Shown here piece after piece: positions 1 to 8,937 of a stretch of 64,000 nucleotides of DNA. The stretch is from Zwartia panacis (GTDB lineage Bacteria > Pseudomonadota > Gammaproteobacteria > Burkholderiales > Burkholderiaceae_B), in NCBI RefSeq assembly GCF_030410395.1, contig NZ_JAUHHF010000012.1:43266-107265 (forward strand), read 5' to 3'. The position numbers and the translations under genes are program-made. Each line of letters begins with the position of its first letter. Within the stretch, counting starts at the first letter, position 1. The notes beneath the pieces are model-generated. The model was not told where the DNA came from. It searched no databases and saw only the letters and a program-made list of their open reading frames with translations.

Positions 1-388
1 AATTGTTGCCCCAGACTTTATAGGCAACCAATAAAACTTCTGTATCTGAATGGCTGATAAACGTTTCACCCAGAGACTCTAGCTCTGAGCGAAGCTCTAG
101 GTGGTTGTAGATCTCACCGTTATACGTCACTACATATCTGCCATCCTGGCTCAGCATCGGCTGGTGACCAGCGTCACTTAGGTCAATGATCGATAGCCTT
201 GCATGACCAAATTGAATATGCTCATCTGAATACTGCCCTATCCCATCAGGTCCACGATGTGACAGTCTGAGAATATCTTTCTCAGGTAATGCTGGCCAAT
301 GTGACGTGTGCGATGTATGGACGTCATTTGATGCATTGCTTGATGCATCAAATGATCTTTTATGAATGCGTCCAATGATTCCGCACAT
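1..388 (-). CDS. asnB: Asparagine synthetase (glutamine-hydrolysing), N-terminal part, cut by window edge
   Basis: Reading the minus strand from 388 gives a protein beginning MCGIIGRIH, with the N-terminal nucleophile Cys2 of class II glutamine amidotransferases. It continues with LSHRGPDG, GHARLSIIDL and TYNGEIYNH, the usual glutaminase-domain motifs of AsnB. Only about 129 codons are present; the rest of the glutaminase and the synthetase domain lie left of position 1. The family makes Asn from Asp, Gln and ATP. Copies inside polysaccharide loci may instead amidate sugar acids, so the substrate is uncertain. The start lies 1 base after the stop of the upstream glycosyltransferase, which suggests one operon. 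An insertion of about 20 residues (Ser/His/Asn-rich) follows the first motif, before the HRGPDG motif. Confidence 0.9.
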   Translation of the reverse strand, partial: MCGIIGRIHKRSFDASSNASNDVHTSHTSHWPALPEKDILRLSHRGPDGIGQYSDEHIQFGHARLSIIDLSDAGHQPMLSQDGRYVVTYNGEIYNHLELRSELESLGETFISHSDTEVLLVAYKVWGNN

Positions 389-389
389 G

Positions 390-1355
390 CTAAGCCTGCC
401 GATTGAAAACTTGACGGAATTTTTTCACTATCCATTGTGGAGAGCGCAGGAACTGGTCTCGTCTCTTTTTGAGACGATTCATGAATCGATCTGGATGATT
501 CAGCCCACCAAAATTATGGTTAAACACATGACGGTCTGCCGATACGTTTTGTTTAACCTTTTGGGGATGTATCAGTTCGCCCAAAGGATAGATTGGCAAA
601 CCTTCTTCATCCCCTGATGTCACCGTATGTGTGGCATCAGGTCCAAAGCCAATATTGGTGACAAGATTAACGTTGGGCGTAGCGGTCAGCCCTCCGTGAT
701 ACCAGACGCAAGCTGTCCACTGGTAGTCCCAAGTATCAATTTCACCGCGCTTGACTCTATCCAGCAATCCTGACCAGACTGTCCGCTCGACGGGGTCAGG
801 GAGTTTTCTACGCCAGTCTGCTGTCGATCCCCACTCTGGCCAAAAGGGAATATCTACGCGGTAATGTTTCCATGCCCTTCGCCAGGTCGCCCAACCCCAG
901 CAATGATTGAATTTTGAAAAATAGTACGACGCATCGCCTTGTTTTTTTCCATGCTGAAAATTGTTTCCGGTGATGACCCATACACGAGAATCATTTTCAT
1001 AGCGGTCTAATAAGGCATCGCAGTACGAGAAAAAATCTTCGTGTGGAATGCAATCATCTTCAAGGATGATTGCACGCTCAACTTGGCTAAATACCCAATC
1101 CAGACCAGAGCTGACACGTAATTTACAGCCCATATTGTCATCAGAATAATGACGTAAAACTTCGCAGGGCCAATCAATGTTTGCCACAACTTCTCTAGTC
1201 TCACGGCAGCGATTAAAGTCTGTTGGATGCCCCGGCCTTGGACCGTCAGCAATAATGAGAAGCTTAGAGGGGCGCTGGGCGCGTATCGCCTCAAAGCTTT
1301 GCCTCGTATGACGAGGGCGGTTGAATATGATGAAGGCAATCGGTGCATTCAGCAT
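390..1355 (-). CDS. Glycosyltransferase, GT-A/GNT-I-like (copy A of a paralogous pair)
   Basis: About 321 residues. The N-terminus (AFIIFNRPRHTRQSFEAI, then LLIIADGPRPG) and the acidic motif AIILEDDCIPHEDFF near residues 95-110 fit a nucleotide-sugar-binding GT-A fold in which the DD pair binds metal. The central CWGWATWRRAWKHY motif is typical of a group usually annotated as family 2 or nucleotide-diphospho-sugar transferases in O-antigen loci. ATG at 1355 is preferred over GTG at 1358; the flippase stop is 5 bases upstream. It is clearly paralogous to the gene at 6379-7317 in both protein and DNA. Donor and acceptor sugars cannot be told from sequence. It lies between the flippase and asnB, apparently in one transcript. 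Confidence 0.85.
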   Translation of the reverse strand: MLNAPIAFIIFNRPRHTRQSFEAIRAQRPSKLLIIADGPRPGHPTDFNRCRETREVVANIDWPCEVLRHYSDDNMGCKLRVSSGLDWVFSQVERAIILEDDCIPHEDFFSYCDALLDRYENDSRVWVITGNNFQHGKKQGDASYYFSKFNHCWGWATWRRAWKHYRVDIPFWPEWGSTADWRRKLPDPVERTVWSGLLDRVKRGEIDTWDYQWTACVWYHGGLTATPNVNLVTNIGFGPDATHTVTSGDEEGLPIYPLGELIHPQKVKQNVSADRHVFNHNFGGLNHPDRFMNRLKKRRDQFLRSPQWIVKKFRQVFNRQA

Positions 1356-1360
1356 CACAT

Positions 1361-3205
1361 TTACTCTTGAGCGTGAAGCGTCGTGGAGGGTTGTTCCGCA
1401 GCCTGACCGGCCAATTGCTTAAACGCAGCAGAGGAACGCATCAATTCATCATAAGTACCATCTGCAACAACTCGACCTGCCTCTAGCATCACAATTCGAT
1501 GACATGCCTGCACAGTCCTTAAGCGGTGAGCAATCAGAATCATTGTCCGCTCTGCACTCAAGCTCTGTACTGCCTGCATCACGGCATCTTCGGTCATGCC
1601 ATCCAGTGCGCTCGTCGCCTCGTCAAAGACGAGAACATCGGGATTGTGATAAAGCGCACGAGCGATACCGAGTCGCTGACGCTGGCCCCCCGATAACTTC
1701 ACGCCGCGCTCGCCCACCATGGTGTCATAACCATCAGGAAGCTGTGAAATGAATTCTTCTGCCTGCGCCATTTGCGCCGCAAGTTTGACCGCAGCGTGAT
1801 CAATTTGGCCCTCTGGTATACCAAGTGCAATATTGCGTGCAACAGAAGCATTGGTGAGAAATACGTTCTGCGGAACGTATCCGACCCGTTTGCGCCAGGC
1901 ACGTTCATTGGACTCCACCAGATTCACCCCATCCACTGAGATGGTTCCACTGGCAGGAGGATAAAGACCTAGTATCACATCCGCGAGCGTTGTTTTTCCC
2001 GACCCCGTTCTACCCACTAACCCGATACTTTGATTTTGCGGGATCGTCAGCGAGACTTGATTTAATGCAGGTCTATTCGCAGAGGGATACTGGAACGTCA
2101 GATTTTCAAGCATGATCTCCTTTTTAAACACAAGGGTCTGGTCTTGTTCAATGAAGTTTCGACTTGTGCTGTTTCGAACAACCGCCAGATCCGCCTCCAG
2201 CGATTCGACTGCCCGCGTGTGATACTTGATCGTAATGGCCGATGCAAAAAACTGCTGAAATATGGGAACCAATCTATTTCCGGCTAATGCATAGAGTGCT
2301 AGTGAAGGAATCGCTGCAGTCCCCTCGCCCTTTAAAACAAAAGCAAGTGTGACCGCCACGATACCTGCATACGCAAACACTTCGATGACATATCTTGGCA
2401 AGGCAGAGGCCAACTGATTCGATGCTTGTGTCTCTGTGAGCGCTGAAAATGACTGCTTGAATTCTGCAGTTGAGGCAGACTCTCGCCCCAATACGCGCAG
2501 TTCTTTAACACCGTGCAAACCTTCTAATGTCGTGCGCCCAACGGTCAAGCTCGCTTCGATCATTTTTGCGCCAAGCCGCACCTGTCTGGCGCGAATCAAT
2601 CGATAAACAAACATATAACCACAACCAAGTACCAAAACCGTTCCAAGAGCGACAGTCGGATCAACAAAAATAATGAGGCTGATCAGGACAAGACCGCTGA
2701 GTCCTTTTGAAACGACAGCCAATAGAGAGGCTAAAAAGCCGCCCAAAGCGGATTCCACATCGCCACCGATGACTCTGCTCAAGGACGTAGTGTCTCTTTG
2801 CACATGAAATGAATACGGGAGATATAGATAACCTGTGAATAACTCTGAAGAGAGTTCTTTGCGTGCAAGCGCCAAATAATGAGTCTGCATCCAAAGGTTC
2901 GCAGCGGTCACCATGTTACCGATTGCAAGCACTGTCACTGTCAAAACACCTGCGCCAATGACTGCGCCTTGTTGCGTCTGTATATTTAAGAGTTTCAGTG
3001 ATTGGTCTAGCCACTGATACTTTGACAAAATGCTAGGATCCATCACGATCGCCATAAATGGCAAGATCGATGCAACACTCGCGGTCTCAAAGATGGCAGC
3101 AATCAAACTAACAAAAACGACAAATGGCAAACCTCTCTTGCTGGACTGAGGCAAGATTTTGTAGAGTTGCTTAAATGGTAGAACGACGCCTGAAACAATA
3201 TTCAC
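1361..3205 (-). CDS. ABC transporter, fused membrane and ATPase domains (PglK/MsbA-like flippase)
   Basis: This 614-residue half-transporter has an N-terminal six-helix membrane domain (about residues 20-320) and a C-terminal ATPase. The ATPase shows Walker A GRTGSGKTTL, signature LSGGQRQRLGIARAL, Walker B VLVFDEATSALD and the switch His in IAHR. The order and length match the PglK/MsbA group that flips lipid-linked oligosaccharides or lipid A. Its place among glycosyltransferases makes an undecaprenyl-linked glycan the likelier cargo. The start is GTG at 3205, with AGG about 7 bases upstream. It probably works as a homodimer in the inner membrane. Confidence 0.88.
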   Translation of the reverse strand: MNIVSGVVLPFKQLYKILPQSSKRGLPFVVFVSLIAAIFETASVASILPFMAIVMDPSILSKYQWLDQSLKLLNIQTQQGAVIGAGVLTVTVLAIGNMVTAANLWMQTHYLALARKELSSELFTGYLYLPYSFHVQRDTTSLSRVIGGDVESALGGFLASLLAVVSKGLSGLVLISLIIFVDPTVALGTVLVLGCGYMFVYRLIRARQVRLGAKMIEASLTVGRTTLEGLHGVKELRVLGRESASTAEFKQSFSALTETQASNQLASALPRYVIEVFAYAGIVAVTLAFVLKGEGTAAIPSLALYALAGNRLVPIFQQFFASAITIKYHTRAVESLEADLAVVRNSTSRNFIEQDQTLVFKKEIMLENLTFQYPSANRPALNQVSLTIPQNQSIGLVGRTGSGKTTLADVILGLYPPASGTISVDGVNLVESNERAWRKRVGYVPQNVFLTNASVARNIALGIPEGQIDHAAVKLAAQMAQAEEFISQLPDGYDTMVGERGVKLSGGQRQRLGIARALYHNPDVLVFDEATSALDGMTEDAVMQAVQSLSAERTMILIAHRLRTVQACHRIVMLEAGRVVADGTYDELMRSSAAFKQLAGQAAEQPSTTLHAQE

Positions 3206-3246
3206 TATTGACCTAAATGATTGCCTGCGTAATTAGCTCCAGCCAA

Positions 3247-4233
3247 TTACTCAAGCACTTTTTTTAAATAGTCTTGGTAAGCAATGCTCAACCCTTCTTC
3301 GATATCTACACTCGGATTCCAGCCTAAGGTTTTTAGCAAGGTGCTATTCATCAGTTTTCGTGGTGCGCCATCTGGCTTGGTTGAGTCAAAGTCTATTTGC
3401 CCCGTATATCCGATGACCTTCCCTACCGTCTGCGCAAGTTGCGCAATGGTGATGTCTGACCCATAACCCACATTAATATGGCTTTGCATTGGCTTTGTAT
3501 GCTCTTCGTACTGAGCTTTAGGCAAGTTCATCACATATACACTTGCGGAGGCCATATCATCCACAAACAAAAACTCACGGTAGGGCTTGCCAGATCCCCA
3601 GATCGTGACAGTGGGTGTTTTATTCACTTTTGCCTCGTGAAATCGGCGAATGAGCGCAGGAATGACGTGCGAGTTTTCAGGATGGTAGTTATCGCCAGGG
3701 CCGTACAGGTTTGTAGGCATCACCGAGCGATAGTCCACACCGTGTTCGGTGCCGTACTGACGGTTGTAGCTTTCGCAAATCTTGATGCCGGCGATCTTGG
3801 CAACGGCATAAGGCTCGTTTGTTGGCTCTAAAAAACCTGTCAACAGTGCATTTTCCGACATTGGCTGTGGTGCCAACTTTGGATAAATACAGCTACTACC
3901 TAAAAATAATAATTTTTTGACGCCATTTCTAAAGGCTGCATCGATGACGTTTGCCTGCACCATCAAATTGTCGTAGATGAATTCAGCAGGGTAGGTATTG
4001 TTGGCATGTATACCGCCGACTCTCGCAGCAGCCAAATAAACCTGATCTGGCTTTTCAATCGCGAAAAATTGTCTGACTGCGGCTTGATCAGTCAGATCTA
4101 GCTCTGCATGCGTGCGTCCAATGATCCGACTCGGGTCATGTCCTTTTGCAATCAAATTACGTACGATGGCCGAGCCAACCATTCCACGGTGTCCCGCGAC
4201 ATATATCTTTGGCATTGCTTGTTGTATCGCCAT
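3247..4233 (-). CDS. fcl: GDP-L-fucose synthase
   Basis: This 328-residue extended SDR converts GDP-4-keto-6-deoxy-D-mannose to GDP-L-fucose by epimerisation and NADPH reduction. The Rossmann motif [10 protein letters not shown] lies near residues 14-23. [18 protein letters not shown] and the catalytic Tyr/Lys in [10 protein letters not shown] are diagnostic of the Fcl/WcaG family, and the length is normal. Its substrate would come from the gmd product encoded at 25034, more than 20 kb away, so gmd and fcl are not adjacent as they usually are. It lies 41 bases upstream of the flippase gene on the same strand. Confidence 0.94.
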   Translation of the reverse strand: MAIQQAMPKIYVAGHRGMVGSAIVRNLIAKGHDPSRIIGRTHAELDLTDQAAVRQFFAIEKPDQVYLAAARVGGIHANNTYPAEFIYDNLMVQANVIDAAFRNGVKKLLFLGSSCIYPKLAPQPMSENALLTGFLEPTNEPYAVAKIAGIKICESYNRQYGTEHGVDYRSVMPTNLYGPGDNYHPENSHVIPALIRRFHEAKVNKTPTVTIWGSGKPYREFLFVDDMASASVYVMNLPKAQYEEHTKPMQSHINVGYGSDITIAQLAQTVGKVIGYTGQIDFDSTKPDGAPRKLMNSTLLKTLGWNPSVDIEEGLSIAYQDYLKKVLE

Positions 4234-4315
4234 GATCGTAGGTATTTTTAATTTGGTTCGTAATAATTAATAGTTAATGCTCGAAGTACATAAATACTTT
4301 GCATTAACCCGAAAC

Positions 4316-5401
4316 TTATCTTAGTCCAAGCGAGGGCATCGTCCAGCGAAAGTGCACTAACCGAGCATAGATGAGCGCATAAATAAATACGCACACAAAA
4401 AAACTAATAATTAGCATCGTCGCACTTTTGCGAAACACAATCGACATGGCGGCAGGAATCAGTGCATACAGCAACATAATGGGTAAAACCGCTGCATTTT
4501 GAACAATGGGAGAACGCCCAGCAAGCCACTTGCGAGTGACGCGCGCCCAGATCAAGCTATGGAGATGCAACCTATCCGGATGGCCTAATTTTAACGCGCG
4601 CGCCCTACGTCGCGCCATAGAAAACAACACCTCAATGATCGGATACCCGCAGGCCAACAAAGGTGCCCAAGGGGATACCGAGGGGTTTCTCATTGCGACC
4701 ATCACCGCAACCCAACCCAATAAGAACCCTAGCAAGTAAGCTCCGCCATCCCCCATAAAAATCTTGCCATAAGGATAGTTAATTAGCAGGAAACCAAAAG
4801 CTGCACCACCCAATATAAAACATATCTTAGCCATTTCGGCGTCGCCTGCCAAAAAGGCGATCAGACCGAGCGTAGACATACACAGCAAAACAATCCCGCT
4901 CGCCAAACCATTTAACCCGTCAATAATATTGATGGCATTGGCCACTCCGCCTACTGCAAAAGCAGTAAACAAAACAGATACGGGTGTAATCGCCAATAAC
5001 CAATCCACACCGCCTATGCCAATGCGTGTCAGGCTATCGCCTGTTAACCACCAAGCTAAGACGCCACTCGCAAAGGTTGCAAGCAATCGTTCTGTGACAC
5101 GACCGCGCTTGAAAACATCCTCTATCACACCGGCCAGAAAGGCTGGTAATGAAGCAAGCAAAATTGGACCTAAAACAACGGCCACCTCGGGCGGAGCAAA
5201 AAAAAAGCCGACCACTAAACCGATCAAGATCGCTAATCCACCGATCCGAGGGGTAGGTTCCTCATGTATTTTTTGCACACCCGACTCAGAGTCCAGAGTG
5301 TGTGCACCATGCAAGTGCTTTGTCCAGATAATGGCCAAGCATATTGCGAAGGAGGTCAAGCCCGCTGTAGTGAGCGCAAGATGAGGTATGGCAAAAAGCA
5401 C
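4316..5401 (-). CDS. Undecaprenyl-phosphate glycosyl-1-phosphate transferase, WecA/WbpL type (copy 1)
   Basis: This 361-residue polytopic protein of about ten or eleven membrane segments belongs to the GT4/MraY superfamily that starts glycan synthesis by moving a HexNAc-1-phosphate to undecaprenyl phosphate. It shows PTPRIGG near the N-terminus, INIIDGLNGLASG with catalytic acidic residues, FMGDGGAYLLGF, and a cytoplasmic HLHS motif following DRL. The start is GTG at 5401. A paralog lies at 32205-33323. The sugar used is not clear; WbpL-like enzymes use FucNAc or GlcNAc. It sits upstream of fcl in the same direction. Confidence 0.88.
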   Translation of the reverse strand: MLFAIPHLALTTAGLTSFAICLAIIWTKHLHGAHTLDSESGVQKIHEEPTPRIGGLAILIGLVVGFFFAPPEVAVVLGPILLASLPAFLAGVIEDVFKRGRVTERLLATFASGVLAWWLTGDSLTRIGIGGVDWLLAITPVSVLFTAFAVGGVANAINIIDGLNGLASGIVLLCMSTLGLIAFLAGDAEMAKICFILGGAAFGFLLINYPYGKIFMGDGGAYLLGFLLGWVAVMVAMRNPSVSPWAPLLACGYPIIEVLFSMARRRARALKLGHPDRLHLHSLIWARVTRKWLAGRSPIVQNAAVLPIMLLYALIPAAMSIVFRKSATMLIISFFVCVFIYALIYARLVHFRWTMPSLGLR

Positions 5402-5519
5402 TATTTTTGAGCCTTTAAGGGATCAATGTGCACTCAAAAACGTGCATTAGATTAGCCTTGAATCATAACACGACAACTATTCTTTATAACGATGAAAAAT
5501 CGTCGCTAGGCTATTGATT

Positions 5520-6374
5520 TTATTGAGATTTCATTAAATCTTGTATGAGCCCATTTTTCTCAAACATACGTTGCCAAAATTCAGGATTATAACGCTGCCA
5601 GGCGTGGCATCCAAAGGGAAGCTGGTGCTGATTCAGTTCAAACAAATACTCGGGGTGTGCTTCAAAGGCAAATGCGATGGCCTCGACTGCTTTAGGGACA
5701 GTAAAAAACGCGCATCGCGGCGCGACAAAGAGACTCCAAAACAAGTCCTCATTGACATCAATATTGATCTGGAAGTTTTTATACACAAAAGAATGGTAAT
5801 CCTTGAGGTAGCGATAAGTATTTGAGATCCAACTACCGGGCCAGGACTCCATGAGTGTGTTTTTAAATAGCCTAGGGCGCTCGAGAACCCTAAGGAAATC
5901 CGGGATGCTCCTCAATGAAAATCCACCATTTCCAACGCAATCTAACTGCAAGGGTTTGGTCGGCTGCGTGTATCCCACAAACCAGGGGGCACCAATATAA
6001 GAGAAGCCCTTAGCTGCCCAAGCATCGAGTTCGTCCCTAAATACTAAAGAATCTGTCTGTGCAATCAAAACGTACTGATAATCGATAAAAGTCCGATAAA
6101 ACATGCTGGACATCATCAGGCGGTTGTAGCCATCAATGCCAGCAAAGTAATGATCTGGAAAAGTTTTATAGCCAATCGATCTACCAAACTGGGCTGAAAG
6201 GCCTGCTAGAAATACTTCAAGTTTTTCAGGACCGACAAAATATAAATCGTGTTTAGCTAAAACACGCGCAGCATTACTGATAGAAAACATTTCCTCAGGA
6301 CTTAAGGACGTCTGATAAATCGGAATGACGACCGCATTTTTTTTGAGTGGCATATTGACCGATCGCATTGTCAT
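5520..6374 (-). CDS. DUF5672 family protein, probable glycosyltransferase
   Basis: 284 residues. The segment YVLIAQTDSLVFRDELDAW followed by SYIGAPWFVG, and later NGGFSLRS, matches the DUF5672 family seen in polysaccharide loci and thought to be a GT-A glycosyltransferase, with the D-x-L in place of a DXD. There is no signal peptide or membrane segment, so it should act in the cytoplasm. It lies 4 bases after the stop of the glycosyltransferase copy B gene, implying co-transcription. An internal ATG at residue 8 (MPLKKNAVVIP) is an alternative start. The donor sugar is unknown. Confidence 0.78.
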   Translation of the reverse strand: MTMRSVNMPLKKNAVVIPIYQTSLSPEEMFSISNAARVLAKHDLYFVGPEKLEVFLAGLSAQFGRSIGYKTFPDHYFAGIDGYNRLMMSSMFYRTFIDYQYVLIAQTDSLVFRDELDAWAAKGFSYIGAPWFVGYTQPTKPLQLDCVGNGGFSLRSIPDFLRVLERPRLFKNTLMESWPGSWISNTYRYLKDYHSFVYKNFQINIDVNEDLFWSLFVAPRCAFFTVPKAVEAIAFAFEAHPEYLFELNQHQLPFGCHAWQRYNPEFWQRMFEKNGLIQDLMKSQ

Positions 6375-6378
6375 CCAG

Positions 6379-7317
6379 CTAAGGCTGACCTTTCCACATT
6401 CTGATGAGTTTATTTTTCACGCGAATTGGAAATTTCAATAAGGTACGAGGAAATTTCATGTACAAGCCACCCAACAGATGATCAAACACATACTGATCCG
6501 CTTTTAGATGTTGCGTGACCTCAGGTGGATGCGTGATTGGACCCAGCGGCTTAACAGGCACACCTGGTTGATCCTCATCCGCCAATGTGTGCGTGCTATC
6601 AGGACCCACACCGATATTGGTCACAAGATTGACACGCGGTGTAGCGGTCAGCCCCCCGTGATACCAGAGGCAAGTCATCCAGGGGTACGCCCAAGAATCA
6701 ATTTTTTTAAGATAAATACGATCAAATATATCAATCCAATACGCTTGCTCATAAGGGTCAGGGACCTTGTTACGCCAATCCTGAGAAAGTTTCCACTCAG
6801 GCCAAAACGTGATGTCACCGTCATATTGTGCCCACGCTCGTCGCCAGGTCGCCCAGCCCCAGCAATGACCATATTTTGAAAAATAATAGGCGTCATTGCT
6901 TCTTTTTTTACCATTCTGGTTGTTATTACCGGTAATGGTCCAGACGCGATCATCGTCTTTATAACGCTCAAGCAAGTCTTGGCAGAAAGGGAAAAAATCG
7001 GGATGTGGCAGACAATCATCCTCCAGAATGATTGCGCTCTCAACCTGACTAAATACCCAGTCTAGTCCGCTAGATACGCGTTTTTTTAATCCTAAATTTT
7101 GATCCGCATAATTTCGCTGTACCTCACAGGGCCAGTCGATCTGAGAAACGACTTCACGCACCGCCAGACACCGCTCCTCATCCGTGGGATGCCCTGGACG
7201 AGGACCATCAGCGATAATAAATAAACGCGCCGGACGGGCGGCACGAATAGCCTGAAAGGTTTCTCTCGTGTGGCGGGGACGATTAAAAACGATATAAGCG
7301 ATTGAAATATCTGTCAT
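6379..7317 (-). CDS. Glycosyltransferase, GT-A/GNT-I-like (copy B of a paralogous pair)
   Basis: This 312-residue protein repeats the layout of the gene at 390-1355: IAYIVFNRPRHTRETFQAI, LFIIADGPRPGHPTD, AIILEDDCLPHPDFF, then CWGWATWRRAWAQY and PWMTCLWYHGGLTATP. The two share long identical stretches, including the C-terminal TATPRVNLVTNIGVGPD region (TATPNVNLVTNIGFGPD in copy A), so they came from a duplication within the locus. The C-terminal 40 residues differ, and this copy ends with a basic tail. It is the first gene of a minus-strand run that diverges from rmlA. Confidence 0.85.
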   Translation of the reverse strand: MTDISIAYIVFNRPRHTRETFQAIRAARPARLFIIADGPRPGHPTDEERCLAVREVVSQIDWPCEVQRNYADQNLGLKKRVSSGLDWVFSQVESAIILEDDCLPHPDFFPFCQDLLERYKDDDRVWTITGNNNQNGKKRSNDAYYFSKYGHCWGWATWRRAWAQYDGDITFWPEWKLSQDWRNKVPDPYEQAYWIDIFDRIYLKKIDSWAYPWMTCLWYHGGLTATPRVNLVTNIGVGPDSTHTLADEDQPGVPVKPLGPITHPPEVTQHLKADQYVFDHLLGGLYMKFPRTLLKFPIRVKNKLIRMWKGQP

Positions 7318-7474
7318 GACTAGATTGTATCTGTTCGATTGTCAGGGACCTTGAGTTTGACGGGATCAGTAAAAACATTAAACCCCCTGCCTTTAAAGAT
7401 CGATTTACCCCTTGTCATGTGAATACAATAGCGAAACTCGACTTCATTCGCATCGTCTAACAATTTAGAAAAAT

Positions 7475-8359
7475 ATGCACACATCACGTAAAGGTCTAAT
7501 TTTAGCCGGTGGCTCGGGTACTCGACTCTATCCAGCAACGCAATCTATATCAAAACAGTTATTACCGGTTTACGACAAACCGATGATTTATTACCCGCTT
7601 TCAACCTTGATGTTGACGGGAATAAAAGAGGTATTGATTATTTCAACACCTAAGGATACGCCACGATTTGCTGAGCTACTCGGCGATGGGTCGCAATGGG
7701 GAATGCAAATCGAGTATGCCGTTCAGCCGAGTCCTGACGGGCTTGCACAGGCATTCATTATCGGCCGACACTTTATTAATCATCATCCTAGCACTCTTGT
7801 TCTAGGAGACAACATATTTTATGGACATGACTTAGTTCGTAAACTAAAACATGCAGATCAAACAGCAGATCAAGCTACAGTATTTGCTTATCACGTCCCA
7901 GATCCTCAGCGTTACGGTGTCGTGGACTTTGATGCAGCTCAAAAAGCACTCAGCATTGAAGAGAAACCCGCACAGCCTAAAAGTAACTACGCCGTCACAG
8001 GGCTTTACTTTTACGACAATCAAGTCTGCGACATTGCTGCAACTGTGAAACCCAGTGCACGTGGCGAACTAGAGATCACCGATGTCAATCAACGCTATCT
8101 TGAGTTGGAGATGCTCAATGTTGAGATCATGGGAAGAGGATTTGCCTGGTTGGACACAGGCACCCACGATAGTTTGTTGGAGGCGTCGAGCTTCATCGCA
8201 ACCTTACAAAAAAGACAAGGCTTACAAGTCGCATGTCCTGAAGAAATCGCATTTGCACAAAAGTGGATTGATGAAGAACAATTAGAAAATTTGGCGCAGC
8301 CATTTATAAAGACAAACTATGGTCAATATTTGATGCGGCTCCTTAGATCACGAGCCTAA
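7475..8359 (+). CDS. rmlA: Glucose-1-phosphate thymidylyltransferase
   Basis: This 294-residue enzyme makes dTDP-glucose from dTTP and glucose-1-phosphate, the first step to dTDP-L-rhamnose. The pyrophosphorylase signature [11 protein letters not shown] lies near residues 10-20. [28 protein letters not shown] and [14 protein letters not shown] are typical RmlA motifs. The start is ATG at 7475; no convincing ribosome-binding site is seen (the upstream sequence is TTAGAAAAAT). It is followed by rmlC, but rmlB and rmlD are absent from the window. Confidence 0.95.
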   Translation: MHTSRKGLILAGGSGTRLYPATQSISKQLLPVYDKPMIYYPLSTLMLTGIKEVLIISTPKDTPRFAELLGDGSQWGMQIEYAVQPSPDGLAQAFIIGRHFINHHPSTLVLGDNIFYGHDLVRKLKHADQTADQATVFAYHVPDPQRYGVVDFDAAQKALSIEEKPAQPKSNYAVTGLYFYDNQVCDIAATVKPSARGELEITDVNQRYLELEMLNVEIMGRGFAWLDTGTHDSLLEASSFIATLQKRQGLQVACPEEIAFAQKWIDEEQLENLAQPFIKTNYGQYLMRLLRSRA

Positions 8360-8385
8360 ATTCCTTCACGTTTTCGGAGTCCAGA

Positions 8386-8937
8386 TTGCCTTATCACGTC
8401 ACACCTACTTCTTTATCTGGTGTTCTCATCCTTGAACCGAAAGTGCTCAAGGATGACAGAGGATTCTTTTACGAAAGCTTTAACCAACAAGATTTTGCTC
8501 ACGCAACGGGATTAAATCCAACCTTCGTTCAGGACAATCACAGCCAGAGTAAAAAAGGGGTGCTTCGGGGGTTGCATTATCAAATACAACACGCCCAAGG
8601 AAAGTTAGTGCGCGTCGTGAAGGGTGAGGTCTATGACGTGACCGTTAATCTGCAGCGCCACCATCCAGAGTTTGGAAAATGGACGGGGGTGCACCTAAGT
8701 GATCAAAATCATCGTCAGCTCTGGATACCACCGGGATTTGCGCACGGTTTTTTGGTGCTGAGTGATGAAGCAGATTTTTTGTATAAAACGACGGACTATT
8801 ATTCACACCCAGATGAGCGCTGCCTGCTATGGAATGATCCGGCAATATCCATTCAGTGGCCCGAGGAGAACGAGCCCATTCTGACGGACAAAGATCGTCG
8901 CGGCTCTCGATTGGCGGATGCAGATGTCTATGAGTAA
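8386..8937 (+). CDS. rmlC: dTDP-4-dehydrorhamnose 3,5-epimerase
   Basis: This 183-residue cupin epimerises dTDP-4-keto-6-deoxyglucose at C3 and C5. Diagnostic motifs are LKDDRGFFYESFN, FVQDNHSQSKKGVLRGLHYQ (with the catalytic His), GEVYDVTVNLQ and WIPPGFAHGFLVLS. The start is a TTG at 8386 with CGGAG at 8375-8379, an unusual but well placed start; no ATG precedes the conserved N-terminus in frame. The gap to rmlA is 26 bases. Its substrate needs RmlB, which must be encoded elsewhere. Confidence 0.94.
   Translation: MPYHVTPTSLSGVLILEPKVLKDDRGFFYESFNQQDFAHATGLNPTFVQDNHSQSKKGVLRGLHYQIQHAQGKLVRVVKGEVYDVTVNLQRHHPEFGKWTGVHLSDQNHRQLWIPPGFAHGFLVLSDEADFLYKTTDYYSHPDERCLLWNDPAISIQWPEENEPILTDKDRRGSRLADADVYE

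Noticed and set aside
5489..5503. ACGAT/ATCGT hairpin
   Set aside because: Only 5 base pairs with a weak T tract; likely chance.
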